Assembly: GCA_043777675.1 (NCBI GenBank)
Contig: JAYWHR010000039.1
Span: 61,895-125,894, forward strand
DNA length: 64,000 bases
Direction: 5' to 3'
Origin: JANMDU01 sp043777675
GTDB lineage: Bacteria; Pseudomonadota; Gammaproteobacteria; Burkholderiales; Burkholderiaceae_C
In this document: one piece after another, positions 23,841-31,573 of the stretch
Numbering within the stretch: the first letter of the stretch is position 1
How the letters are laid out: each line of letters opens with the position of its first letter
The notes under the pieces: generated by a model
Database searches by the model: none
Told to the model about the DNA's origin: nothing
Seen by the model: the letters and a program-made list of their open reading frames with translations, nothing else
Program-made: the position numbers and the translations under genes

Positions 23841-23897
23841 GAAAAAGTGCCGGTAGCCGGCATATATTATGCGCGGGCAGCTACTAATTTGATAGCA
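23841..23897 (-). repeat. Dispersed GCCGGC-core repeat at the alaC stop
   Basis: Plus strand reads AAAAAGTGCCGGTAGCCGGC, ATATATTATGCGCGGGCAGC, TACTAATTTGATAGC. TGCCGG-TAG-CCGGCA is a perfect short hairpin followed, on the minus strand, by CACTTTTTCC. The alaC stop codon and tail (ATAIKLVAARA) are inside it. Confidence 0.85.
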
Positions 23898-25150
23898 GTC
23901 GCTTTGGAAGACTCAGCCAATCCATCCGTGCCATGCTTCTTGCGGTAGCTTTCAAAGAACTTCGCCAAGCGCGAAACAGCTTCGCGTAAATCATCTTCAT
24001 GCGGCAGGAAGACGATGCGGAAATGATCGGATGCGCCCCAGTTAAAGCCGGTGCCTTGCACAAGCATTACGCGGGTTTCTTTAAGTACTTCAAGAAAGAA
24101 TTGGCGATCGTCTTCAATCGGGTAAATCTTCGGATCGAGCTTGGGAAACATATACAGCGCCGCTTCGGGTTTGACGCAGCTCACGCCTGGAATCGCGGTG
24201 ATCAGCTCGTAGGCCAGATCGCGCTGGCGGCGCAATCTGCCGCCTTCTTTCGTGAGATCGTGAATGCTTTGGTAGCCGCCGAGCGCGGTCTGAATCGCGT
24301 ATTGACCGGGCACGTTGGAGCCGAGCTTCAAATTGGCCAGCATGTTCAGGCCTTCTATGAAATCTTGGGCCACGGTTTTGTTGCCCGACAAAATCATCCA
24401 GCCTGCACGGTAGCCGCACGAACGATAGGCTTTGGAAAGAGAATTAAAGGTGAGCGTGAGCACGTCCGTGGAGAGGCTGGCCAAGGCCGTGTGCTTTGCC
24501 CCTTCATACAACACCTTGTCATACACCTCATCGGCCAGTAACACCAAATCATGCTCACGGGCGATCTCGATGATGCCTTTTAAAAGCGCGTCGCTATACA
24601 AGGCGCCGGTGGGATTATTCGGGTTGATCACCACAATGCCCTTCGTGCGCGGCGTGATCTTGGCGCGGATGTCGGCCAAATTAGGCATCCAGCCGTTGTC
24701 TTCATCGCACTGGTAATGCACCGGATTGCCGCCGGAGAGCGATGTGGCTGCTGTCCAGAGGGGGTAATCGGGCGAGGGCACGAGCAGCTCGTCGCCGTTG
24801 TCGAGCAACGTATTGGCGGCCATCACGATCAGCTCGCTTGCGCCGTTGCCCAAGTAAATATCATCCAGCGTCACGCCGGCAATGCCTTGCTGCTGCGAAT
24901 AGTGCATCACGGCTTTGCGGGCAGCGAAGATGCCTTTACTATCAGAGTAGCCCGCCGAATTGGGCAGATTGCGGATCATGTCTTGCTGGATTTCCTCGGG
25001 CGCATCGAAGCCGAAGGGTGCGAGGTTGCCGATGTTGAGCTTGATGATCTTCTGGCCTTCGTCTTCCATGCGCTTGGCAGCGTCCACAATGGGCCCGCGC
25101 ACGTCGTAAAGCACATTGGCTAATTTGGCAGATTTATGAATAGTTTTCAT
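23867..25150 (-). CDS. alaC: Alanine transaminase AlaC (class I/II aminotransferase)
   Basis: PLP aminotransferase that makes alanine from pyruvate and glutamate, 427 aa. Start at the ATG at 25150 (MKTIHKSAKLANVLYDVRG); an upstream frame opens at 25243 but would add 31 unsupported residues. Motifs include NIGNLAPFGFDAPEEI, the NPNNPTGA turn, the LLADEVYDKVLY aspartate, and the PLP-lysine segment FNSLSKAYRSCGYRAGW. Immediately upstream of hom, as usual in Burkholderiales. The C-terminal residues ATAIKLVAARA and the stop are encoded by a dispersed repeat. Confidence 0.94.
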   Translation of the reverse strand: MKTIHKSAKLANVLYDVRGPIVDAAKRMEDEGQKIIKLNIGNLAPFGFDAPEEIQQDMIRNLPNSAGYSDSKGIFAARKAVMHYSQQQGIAGVTLDDIYLGNGASELIVMAANTLLDNGDELLVPSPDYPLWTAATSLSGGNPVHYQCDEDNGWMPNLADIRAKITPRTKGIVVINPNNPTGALYSDALLKGIIEIAREHDLVLLADEVYDKVLYEGAKHTALASLSTDVLTLTFNSLSKAYRSCGYRAGWMILSGNKTVAQDFIEGLNMLANLKLGSNVPGQYAIQTALGGYQSIHDLTKEGGRLRRQRDLAYELITAIPGVSCVKPEAALYMFPKLDPKIYPIEDDRQFFLEVLKETRVMLVQGTGFNWGASDHFRIVFLPHEDDLREAVSRLAKFFESYRKKHGTDGLAESSKATAIKLVAARA

Positions 25151-25241
25151 GCAAGTCCCTACAGGGGCGGTTCTTAAAGGCGGAAAACTATAATTTGACC
25201 ACAATCCCACCCTCATTTGCTGCATTGCAGCACCTAGATTC

Positions 25242-25634
25242 ATGAAACTTCAACCCGACAAAGCAGACACCCAAGTCATCACTGGTTATGGCCCAGGCTG
25301 GGTGAGCGTAGGATTTTTTGTGGATGGGCAGCCCCAGCAAGAAAAAGCCACGCATTCCATCGTGATCGGCTCACGCGGCGAACGGCTCAATTGGCCAGGC
25401 GTTTCGCATGCCTCGCTCACGGCTGAGCATTTTGATCAATTGGCTGGCCTGAATCCCGAAATGGTGATTTTCGGTAGTGGAGCAAAGCTCAAATTCCCTG
25501 CGCCTACTCTGCAACGCGCGCTGATGGAAGCGCGTATTGGCCTAGAGACGATGGACACGCCAGCCGCTTGCCGCACGTTCAACATCTTGGCCGGGGAAGC
25601 TCGGCATGTGTTGGCGGTGTTGTTGGTTGACTGA
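25242..25634 (+). CDS. Mth938-like domain protein (DUF498)
   Basis: 130 aa of the Mth938/NDUFAF3 family: FGSGAKLKFPAPTLQRALME and the ending TFNILAGEARHVLAVLL are diagnostic. Family members are linked to respiratory complex assembly in mitochondria; the bacterial role is not established. It is divergent from alaC, with 91 bp between the starts. Confidence 0.9.
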   Translation: MKLQPDKADTQVITGYGPGWVSVGFFVDGQPQQEKATHSIVIGSRGERLNWPGVSHASLTAEHFDQLAGLNPEMVIFGSGAKLKFPAPTLQRALMEARIGLETMDTPAACRTFNILAGEARHVLAVLLVD

Positions 25635-25646
25635 TACCATAGTGAC

Positions 25647-25889
25647 ATGAACACCTCTGAAATCATCAAGCTCCCAGTGAGCGAGCGTCTGCGCGTGATG
25701 GAAGCGATTTGGTTTTCGTTGAGAAATGATGCCGATCAAGATGCTCTGATGCCTGCTTGGCACACCCAAGAAATTGACCTGCGGCTGGCTCGCATCGAAG
25801 CTGGCAAAGAGCCCATGATGCCGTTGAGCCAAGCAAAGGTTCTGCTCGCGCAAGAGATTGCCTCTCGAAAAGCTGCTACGCGCCAATGA
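25647..25889 (+). CDS. Addiction-module antitoxin (TIGR02574-like)
   Basis: 80 aa beginning MNTSEIIKLPVSERLRVMEA, with IWFSLRNDADQDALMPAWHT and EIDLRLARIEAGKEPMMPLS, the standard sequence of addiction-module component proteins. It overlaps the toxin start by ATGA. Acts as antitoxin and repressor of its own operon (family knowledge). Only 12 bp after the Mth938-like gene, so readthrough is likely. Confidence 0.9.
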   Translation: MNTSEIIKLPVSERLRVMEAIWFSLRNDADQDALMPAWHTQEIDLRLARIEAGKEPMMPLSQAKVLLAQEIASRKAATRQ

Positions 25890-26200
25890 ACGGCTGTAGA
25901 TTCGTAGAGATCAGCCCTAGCGCCCAATTAGATTTGTTGGCAGGTTTTGATTTTTATGAGGCTCATCAAGCCGGCTTAGGCGAATATTTCACAGACAGCA
26001 TCTTGTCTGATTTGGAGGGTTTGCTGATCCATGCCGGCGTGCATGTTCGTGAGCGAAGGCATGTCTATCGTGCTTTAGCAAGCAAATTTCCCTACGGCAT
26101 TTACTACCAGCTTCAAGGCGACGCCGCGCAGGTGGCTGCTATTTTGGATACACGGCTTGATCCTCGGCGTATCCGCTCAAAGCTTTCAAGCCGCAGTTAA
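25886..26200 (+). CDS. RelE/ParE-type toxin
   Basis: 104 aa. The ParE/RelE fold is suggested by the N-terminal helix region FVEISPSAQLDLLAGFDFYE, the central VRERRHVYRALASKFPYGIYYQL and the closing AILDTRLDPRRIRSKL, typical of 'type II RelE/ParE toxin' proteins next to TIGR02574 antitoxins. The 4-base overlap with the antitoxin gene suggests coupled translation. Target (gyrase or ribosome) cannot be told. Confidence 0.88.
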   Translation: MNGCRFVEISPSAQLDLLAGFDFYEAHQAGLGEYFTDSILSDLEGLLIHAGVHVRERRHVYRALASKFPYGIYYQLQGDAAQVAAILDTRLDPRRIRSKLSSRS

Positions 26201-26209
26201 TTTGGAGAT

Positions 26210-26716
26210 TCAGTGAAGCTGTGCGCCACTGATCAGCACCCCATCCTCATCCGCATACACCCAATCGCCGGGTTGCACAAGATAGCCCGAGATCATCACA
26301 GGCACGCCTGCATCGCCTAAGCCGCGCTTATCGGTGCGCAGCGGGCATAGGGCCAGCGCTTTGATGCCTAGCGATGCCTCGCGCAGCTCTGCCACATCGC
26401 GCACTGCGCCGTACACCAAGATGCCAGCCCAGCCGTTTTTTGCCGCCGCCACGGCCAAATTGCCGCCCACCAGCGCCCGGCGCAGCAGGCCGCCACCATC
26501 GACCACGAGCACTCTGCCCTCACCGGGCTGAGCCACGGCTTCGCGCACGCGGGAGTTGTCTTCTGGGCAGCGTAGCGTGTGCGCCTGGCCAGAGAAGCTG
26601 GTCACGCCGCCATAGCTTTTATACACATCGGGCAGCAAGCGCAGTTGCTTAGCATTGCGGCCAGCGAACTCTGATTCATGGGTGTCGCACAGGTCACATA
26701 CGGAAATTTTCGCCAT
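26210..26716 (-). CDS. rraA: RraA-family protein (RNase E regulator / HMG aldolase fold)
   Basis: 168 aa from the ATG at 26716 (AGTGAG ahead of it; an upstream GTG is less likely). Contains GEGRVLVVDGGGLLRRALVG, GNLAVAAAKNGWAGILVYGA and VRDVAELREASLG, the conserved core of RraA and the related 4-hydroxy-4-methyl-2-oxoglutarate aldolases. The short MAKISVCDLCDTHES start is of the RraA type, where it inhibits RNase E, but the same fold has aldolase activity in other relatives, so either role is possible. It ends next to the ParE toxin (convergent). Confidence 0.88.
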   Translation of the reverse strand: MAKISVCDLCDTHESEFAGRNAKQLRLLPDVYKSYGGVTSFSGQAHTLRCPEDNSRVREAVAQPGEGRVLVVDGGGLLRRALVGGNLAVAAAKNGWAGILVYGAVRDVAELREASLGIKALALCPLRTDKRGLGDAGVPVMISGYLVQPGDWVYADEDGVLISGAQLH

Positions 26717-26725
26717 AATAAACAC

Positions 26726-27274
26726 TCACTTTTTAATAGCTGCTCGCGCAGTCTTTATGCCGGCTACAGGCCGTTTTTTGCTTAAATTCTTAGCGGGATT
26801 GCCGTGCGCGCTACGTACTAAGCGCACCGGCTGCAGGGCATGATTTTCTCTTGGCGCATTCAAGATGATGCTTGTGGAAGTCTCAGTGAGTAAGCAAAAT
26901 TTCGTGACGACTTCATCCAAATGCGAGACATCTTGCACCGCGATTTCTAGCGTCCAGCTGTCTTCCCCCGTCACGTTAAATGCATTAATCACTTCGGGCG
27001 ATTGCTCGACGCGCTTGAGCACCGTAGCGTAATCCGCCCTCCCCACGCGCACCAGGGCGCGAATGCCGTAGCCCAAGCGCGCGGGGTTTACAGCAGCGTG
27101 ATAGCCAGTGATCACGCCTGAGATTTCCAGCTTTCTCACGCGCTCGGCTACCGCCGGCTGACTCAGATGCACGCGCCGCCCCAGTTCGCTCATGGAGATG
27201 CGCGCATCAAGCTGCAGCTCGGCGAGAATACGCGTGTCATAGCTATCGATTTCTGAATTCTCTGTGCTCAGCAT
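26726..27274 (-). CDS. Lrp/AsnC-family transcriptional regulator
   Basis: 182 aa. The N-terminal winged helix-turn-helix (~8-60: DTRILAELQLDARISMSELG, RRVHLSQPAVAERVRKLE) is followed by the RAM ligand-binding domain (~70-150: RALVRVGRADYATVLKRVEQ, GEDSWTLEIAVQDV). Feast/famine family; it probably responds to an amino acid and might control the divergent EamA transporter gene, 86 bp away. The C-terminal tail from residue ~170 (RPVAGIKTARAAIKK) is added by a dispersed repeat, extending the protein beyond the normal ~155-165 aa. Confidence 0.92.
   Translation of the reverse strand: MLSTENSEIDSYDTRILAELQLDARISMSELGRRVHLSQPAVAERVRKLEISGVITGYHAAVNPARLGYGIRALVRVGRADYATVLKRVEQSPEVINAFNVTGEDSWTLEIAVQDVSHLDEVVTKFCLLTETSTSIILNAPRENHALQPVRLVRSAHGNPAKNLSKKRPVAGIKTARAAIKK
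26731..26787 (+). repeat. Dispersed GCCGGC-core repeat encoding the Lrp tail
   Basis: TTTTTAATAGCTGCTCGCGC, AGTCTTTATGCCGGCTACAG, GCCGTTTTTTGC. CGGC-tacag-GCCG followed by T6 resembles an intrinsic terminator. Translated antisense as AGIKTARAAIKK. Confidence 0.85.
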
Positions 27275-27360
27275 AGATTGCCTTTGATTTGTAGGTCAAA
27301 GCAGCATCGTATCTTCAAAATTGCATGGATTGCCATCGCTCGCTTGAAGACAATAGGAGG

Positions 27361-28281
27361 ATGACAACAACAACTCTCCTCGCCCGCCCCTCACGCACCC
27401 TCGTTGCCGCTGCTCTGACTGCGGTCTACCTTGTGTGGGGCTCCACTTACCTTGCGATTCGCTTTGCATTGGTGAGCTTCCCGCCGTTTTTCCAAATGGG
27501 CTCTCGCTTCATGTTGGCGGGTGCTTTGCTGATGATTTTCCTAAAGGTGAGAGGGCAAAAATTGCCGAACTTCCAAAAAGAGAGCAACCTACCGTGGTAT
27601 TGGCGCAACGCACTCATCATCGGCACGCTGATGCTCGCAGGCGGCATGGGATTGGTGGGCGTAGCGTCGCAAACGATTGGCTCCGGCCTCATTGCCACGT
27701 TCATCGCCATCGTGCCCATGATGGTGGCACTGATCGGTTTGGCCTTCGGCAAACGCCCCGCAAGCCTAGAGGTTCTAGGCATGCTGATCGGCTTTGGCGG
27801 CGTGATTCTTCTACTTCAAGGCAAGAGTTTCAATACCTCCACCGTCGGTTTGCTCGCTATGTTTGCTGCGACACTGTCGTGGTCTATCGGCTCAGTATTA
27901 CAAACCACCAAGCTGCCGCTCGCGCCTGGGCCGATGGGCTTCGCTAGTGAAATGTTGTGTGGCGGCGCGGTGTTACTCGCGATTTCTCTCGCAGTGGGTG
28001 AAAAAATATCAATGCCGCTCAACGTGCAGGCTGTGCTTGCTTGGGGCTATCTCGTGGTGTTTGGTTCTCTCTTGGCGTTCAGCGCATATCTATTTTTGCT
28101 CTCCAACGTATCGCCCGCATTAGCGACAAGCTATGCCTTCGTTAACCCCATGATCGCGCTGTTTTTAGGCGTCTGTCTGGGCGGCGAAGTGGTGCAGGAA
28201 AACGAGTGGTTGGCCTGCAGCGTGATCCTTTTTGGGGTGTTGATGTTCTTCGGCTCACAGCTAAAGTCAGTGAAAAAGTGA
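27361..28281 (+). CDS. EamA-family (DMT) transporter, YedA-like
   Basis: Ten-helix inner-membrane carrier, 306 aa from the ATG at 27361. Two EamA repeats are visible: VYLVWGSTYLAIRFALVSFP begins the first, and the second starts near residue 150 (GLLAMFAATLSWSIGSVLQT). Likely exports a small metabolite such as an amino acid; the divergent Lrp gene supports that. AGGAGG lies directly against the ATG with no spacer, which is unusual; an ATG at 27325 is the alternative start. Confidence 0.85.
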   Translation: MTTTTLLARPSRTLVAAALTAVYLVWGSTYLAIRFALVSFPPFFQMGSRFMLAGALLMIFLKVRGQKLPNFQKESNLPWYWRNALIIGTLMLAGGMGLVGVASQTIGSGLIATFIAIVPMMVALIGLAFGKRPASLEVLGMLIGFGGVILLLQGKSFNTSTVGLLAMFAATLSWSIGSVLQTTKLPLAPGPMGFASEMLCGGAVLLAISLAVGEKISMPLNVQAVLAWGYLVVFGSLLAFSAYLFLLSNVSPALATSYAFVNPMIALFLGVCLGGEVVQENEWLACSVILFGVLMFFGSQLKSVKK

Positions 28282-28480
28282 GTCAGCAGGTGCTCTAAAA
28301 ATGTGAGTGCTACATTTTTTTTCGATTCTCAGAGGGGGATTCGCGTTTTTCCTCACGTAAAAATGCATTTTTCACTGGAGAAATTGCTATTTTTACAGTA
28401 GCATCCGTTTTGTCTGAGTATGAAAGCCGTAAGGTGGCCAGCTTTAGACAGGCTAATTAACTCTATAAGGATCATCAATC

Positions 28481-28951
28481 ATGGCAACTGCAAAGAAAGC
28501 TCCAGCGAAAAAAGTCGCTGCTAAGAAAGCCGCACCGGCGAAGAAGGCCGCACCGGCCAAGAAAGCTGCACCAGCTAAAAAAGCTGCTCCAGCGAAGAAG
28601 GCTCCTGCCAAAAAAGCAGCGCCTGCGAAGAAGGCTACTCCAGCCAAGAAAGCTGCTCCCGCTAAAAAAGTAGCTGCTAAGAAGGCTGCACCTGCAAAGA
28701 AGCGCACGCCTAACGCCGCTTTCATGAAAGCCTTGACGCCTAGCGCCGCTCTGGCCGCTGTGGTGGGCTCAAACCCCATCCCACGCACCGAGATCGTCTC
28801 TAAGCTGTGGGTTTACATCAAGAAAAACAATCTGCAAGACAAGCTGAACAAGCGCATGGTCAATGCAGATGCCAAGCTCAAAGAAGTCTTCGGCAAAGCC
28901 CAAGTCTCGATGTTCGAGATGGCCGGCTTGATCGGCAAGCATGTCAAGTAA
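28481..28951 (+). CDS. Histone H1-like SWIB/MDM2-domain protein
   Basis: 156 aa. Residues ~4-76 are a long low-complexity run of AAPAKKAAPAKK-type repeats, like the eukaryotic histone H1 tail and Bordetella BpH-type proteins. Residues ~80-156 form a SWIB domain (KALTPSAALAAVVGSNPIPR, LQDKLNKRMVNADAKLKEVF, MFEMAGLIGKHVK). The tail should bind DNA nonspecifically; the SWIB domain function in bacteria is unclear (both from family knowledge). Such fusions are common in Burkholderiales and Chlamydiae. A strong terminator follows at 28975. A fragment of the same gene end occurs again at ~31082. Confidence 0.93.
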   Translation: MATAKKAPAKKVAAKKAAPAKKAAPAKKAAPAKKAAPAKKAPAKKAAPAKKATPAKKAAPAKKVAAKKAAPAKKRTPNAAFMKALTPSAALAAVVGSNPIPRTEIVSKLWVYIKKNNLQDKLNKRMVNADAKLKEVFGKAQVSMFEMAGLIGKHVK

Positions 28952-29150
28952 TTGACTCTTGCTGTTCCGCTAAGAACCGCCTAAGGGCGGTTTTTTTATT
29001 CTCTTCACTCTTTTGATACCGATGCGTACGCAGATCATTGCTGAACCCGCCATCGCCCCGGCGCACCCACCTCTGTTCGTGTCCCCGCCTAGCTGCGCGG
29101 CTCCTGCTCTTACCTCACTGCGGTGGATACGCCCTGTCGATGGCTACGAA
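28910..29150 (+). repeat. SWIB gene end and downstream flank, copy 1
   Basis: From the last 14 codons of the SWIB gene through its terminator to a flank with GCGCACCCACCTCTGTTCGT, ACCTCACTGCGGTGGATACG and TGTCGATGGCTACGA. All these blocks recur, diverged and in the same order, at 31082-31355, on the other side of the LysR island. Confidence 0.88.
28975..28998 (+). terminator. Intrinsic terminator of the SWIB gene
   Basis: AACCGCC-taag-GGCGGTT followed by T7, 23 bases after the stop codon. A clear rho-independent terminator. Confidence 0.93.
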
Positions 29151-30096
29151 TCGTGTTTGTCGCGCTAAGCTGCGATGTTTCAGGGCGATGGTAATTGGAT
29201 GGGTTCAGCGTCAATCTCGTGGCGAGAAAATCTACAAAGGCCCGTGATTTCGCGCTCTGCAATCTTGATGTGGTCAGCGCATGGATCGGCATGGATGGGA
29301 TGCGCCAATCAGGCAGCACCCGCAACAAGCGACGTTGCGCGACAGACTCTGCAACGAGTGAAAAAGCCAAGGGCGCGATGCCCATTGCGCGCTCAGCCAG
29401 TTGGCGCATTAAGCCTTGGTTGTTGAGCTTGAATCTTCCACCGACCGATACCTTCATTGACTCGCCATGGCTTGATAGCAGAGACCACGTGGTCTTAGCA
29501 GCATCGCTGCGCATCATCACGCAATCATGGCCCTCTAAATCTTCAGGACGCAGAGGCAGGCCTCGCAATTCAAGATAGAGGGGTGAAGCAAACAAAGCCA
29601 TCTCAATCGCACCCAATTTTTTAGCAATGAGTTTTTCGTCGTGAACACTGCCTAAACGAATAGCCACATCCATTTGATCCGCAACCAAATCAACATGTCG
29701 CGAAGACAAATCGATATCCAAAATGATGCCTGGATATTGACGCGAAAAATCTGGCAGCAAAGGACCGATGAGAGTGACTCCTAAATCCACGGGCATAGAT
29801 ACGCGCAGATGGCCAACGGGTCGGGTGGCATGGTCATGCAAAGCTTGTTGCGCTAATCGCGCCTCGTCGACCAAATGGCCGCAGCGCTCAAGGTAGCGCT
29901 GACCAGCCTCTGTCAGTTCGACACGGCGTGTTGTGCGGTTAAACAAGCGAACGCCAAAATCGCGTTCCATTGCTGCAATGCGGCGCGAAAGCGTGGCACC
30001 AGGCACGCCGAGCGCATCGCTTGCGCGGCTGAAATTTCCTTTGCGAGCCACCTCCACAAAGAGCATCATGTTTTGCAAGAGAGCAGCTTGATCCAT
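29110..30096 (-). CDS. LysR-family transcriptional regulator
   Basis: 328 aa. N-terminal winged helix-turn-helix (GNFSRASDALGVPGATLSRR at ~16-35, then AAMERDFGVRLFNRTTRRVE) and a periplasmic-binding-protein-like effector domain (~90-290). The last ~40 residues (after FVDFLATRLTLNP) exceed the normal ~300-aa length and are encoded by the duplicated SWIB flank (29110-29150), so the tail is probably an accidental extension. It is divergent from the monooxygenase gene (106 bp between starts), with two candidate operators in the gap. Confidence 0.9.
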   Translation of the reverse strand: MDQAALLQNMMLFVEVARKGNFSRASDALGVPGATLSRRIAAMERDFGVRLFNRTTRRVELTEAGQRYLERCGHLVDEARLAQQALHDHATRPVGHLRVSMPVDLGVTLIGPLLPDFSRQYPGIILDIDLSSRHVDLVADQMDVAIRLGSVHDEKLIAKKLGAIEMALFASPLYLELRGLPLRPEDLEGHDCVMMRSDAAKTTWSLLSSHGESMKVSVGGRFKLNNQGLMRQLAERAMGIAPLAFSLVAESVAQRRLLRVLPDWRIPSMPIHALTTSRLQSAKSRAFVDFLATRLTLNPSNYHRPETSQLSATNTIRSHRQGVSTAVR

Positions 30097-30109
30097 CGCA
30101 TGATATTAA

Positions 30110-30121
30110 TCCATAAATGGA
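30110..30121. promoter_or_regulatory. Candidate LysR operator 1 (TCCATAAATGGA)
   Basis: Inverted repeat TCCAT-AA-ATGGA, 14 bases before the LysR start. A near-identical site (TTCATAAATGGA) lies 39 bases further on, about four helical turns, on the same face of the DNA. Identical to 6383-6394. Confidence 0.5.
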
Positions 30122-30148
30122 AAAATTATTCCAAATTTCGATCTTTCA

Positions 30149-30160
30149 TTCATAAATGGA
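30149..30160. promoter_or_regulatory. Candidate LysR operator 2 (TTCATAAATGGA)
   Basis: One mismatch from operator 1. The pair sits between the divergent LysR and monooxygenase genes, the usual place for LysR recognition and activation sites. Confidence 0.45.
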
Positions 30161-30202
30161 TTAGTTGAAAATCTTGAATTCACCATTCAAGAAGGAAACA
30201 CC

Positions 30203-30592
30203 ATGATCCGTCGCCACACTTTTGCCGTTGCAGCCACCATTTTTACTGGATTTGCTTTGAGCGCAGCGGCGCTCGCGCAGCCCAAGCCTTCCACTGAAGG
30301 CATCACGATTGTGATTCCACTCAATGCCATTGGTGCATCACGTGAAGCCTCCGTCAAGTCCATGCAGGCGATAGCGGCGGTGGTTCGCAAGCAGCCCGGC
30401 TTGATTGACGAGGTCTTGATGGAGCATAAAAATCCGGCCAATAAGCCCAGCCATGTGCATGTGATGCGCTGGCGTGACATGAAAGGCTGGGAGGTCGTGA
30501 TTTTGAATCCAGAGTTTCAAAAAGCCTTGCAAGCTCATGCAGCTACCGTCCAAGTGCAAGACGCGGCGGGTGTTTATATGCCTGTGAAGTAA
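30203..30592 (+). CDS. Exported ABM-like (antibiotic-biosynthesis monooxygenase fold) protein
   Basis: 129 aa. Signal peptide ~1-27 (MIRRHTFAVAATIFTGFALS, AAALAQP). The mature part, GITIVIPLNAIGASREASVK, QKQPGLIDEVLMEH-like helix and HVHVMRWRDMKGWEVV, resembles the dimeric ferredoxin-like ABM fold. A periplasmic location is unusual for that family, and no known catalytic residue can be assigned. AAGGAAACACC provides the ribosome binding site. First gene of a two-gene unit divergent from LysR. Confidence 0.7.
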   Translation: MIRRHTFAVAATIFTGFALSAAALAQPKPSTEGITIVIPLNAIGASREASVKSMQAIAAVVRKQPGLIDEVLMEHKNPANKPSHVHVMRWRDMKGWEVVILNPEFQKALQAHAATVQVQDAAGVYMPVK

Positions 30593-30657
30593 CTGCAAAC
30601 TGTGTTCAATTGAACTATCGCTCGATGCATAAACGCTATTTATAAAGAGGAGAAATC

Positions 30658-31062
30658 ATGGTGCTTTCTATCGACAAAGTCGGTATACCGACCGCAGTCA
30701 AGATTTTTACGGTAGTGCTGATCTTGGCTGGACTTTTTTTCGCCTACGTCTTCAGCTTTAACCCCGGCCTGGCATTCCCCGGCGCAAAGATCAGCGATTA
30801 TTCATCGCAATTTGGCTTCATGAGTACAGGCGTTCGTGTGCTAGGAAGCGTGGTGGGCTTGGTCATTGCATTGGCACTGAATAGCCCTCGTTTGCTGCTT
30901 TTGATGCTGATCACACGTCTGGTGATTGAGACTGGCGACATCATTGTGGGCTTCGCGACCGGTGGCACGATCACTAACGCCATCATGATTGGCGTCATCG
31001 CATTGCTGGAGTTGCTTGCAATTTTGAAACTGATCAAAGTCATCCGCCACGAGTCGACTTGA
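30658..31062 (+). CDS. Small integral membrane protein (DUF4345-like)
   Basis: 134 aa with four predicted membrane helices (~14-36, ~58-78, ~80-97, ~105-125). The pattern FAYVFSFNPGLAFPGAKISD, YSSQFGFMSTGVRVLGSVVG and ITRLVIETGDIIVGF resembles DUF4345/DUF4267 membrane proteins. AGAGGAG sits 6 bases before the ATG. Probably co-transcribed with the exported ABM protein and activated by the LysR regulator (inference). Role unknown. Confidence 0.7.
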   Translation: MVLSIDKVGIPTAVKIFTVVLILAGLFFAYVFSFNPGLAFPGAKISDYSSQFGFMSTGVRVLGSVVGLVIALALNSPRLLLLMLITRLVIETGDIIVGFATGGTITNAIMIGVIALLELLAILKLIKVIRHEST

Positions 31063-31081
31063 AGCCGCATGAAAGCAAAGC

Positions 31082-31355
31082 CTCCATGTTCGAGATGGCA
31101 GATCTGATCGGCAAGCACGTCAAGTCATTGGCCGATTGCCTTTCGTTACAAACCGCCTTTGGGCGGTTTTTGTTGCCTGCTGTTTTATTGCTTTGAACAC
31201 ACGCGTTGTTGCTGTACCCACCATCGCCACGGCGCACCCACCTTCGTTCGTGTCCCCCGGCGGCGATGAGATTTTTTTCTCTTCGGCAGGTAAGTTTCGC
31301 CTCCTCCTCCTTTACCTCACTGCGGTGGATGCACCATGTCGATGGCTGCGAAGAA
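31082..31355 (+). repeat. SWIB gene end and downstream flank, copy 2 (diverged)
   Basis: Starts with codons for S-MFEMADLIGKHVK, the end of the SWIB protein, with its stop codon changed from TAA to TCA, then a second terminator, then GCGCACCCACCTTCGTTCGT, ACCTCACTGCGGTGGATGCA and TGTCGATGGCTGCGA. Most codon differences from copy 1 are silent. Same order and orientation as 28910-29150. There is no open SWIB gene upstream of it. Confidence 0.88.
31150..31171 (+). terminator. Intrinsic terminator in the second SWIB end
   Basis: AAACCGCC-tttg-GGCGGTTT followed by TT. It ends transcription from the exported ABM / membrane protein unit. Confidence 0.88.
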
Positions 31356-31390
31356 TTTCAGTCACGTTCGAAAAAGAAACGATGTTGTAA

Positions 31391-31573
31391 GTTGCGATGA
31401 CTTTTTCTATGAGCGCCTAGATGCCGCCAAGATCGCGTGACATGTGGGTTTTGCGTGGGTAAAGGAGGAGAGGGTGAAACCAAATTACCGGAGCAAAATA
31501 AAATCACAACGCCGTCGGGGGACACGGAGCAAAACGCGCAGGCCACGCGATCCCCGCCACCACCAGAAACGAA
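31391..31573. other. Intergenic tail after the SWIB duplicate
   Basis: No gene, terminator or repeat that I recognise between the duplicated flank and the dnaG stop. rpoD, which usually follows dnaG, is not here. Confidence 0.5.

Noticed and set aside
28490..28700. Tandem repeat resembling a minisatellite or CRISPR-like array
   Set aside because: It is the AAPAKK coding repeat of the histone H1-like tail: in frame, with codon variation, no spacers.
31391..31573. A gene remnant between the SWIB duplicate and dnaG
   Set aside because: No frame gave a recognisable protein; left as unassigned.
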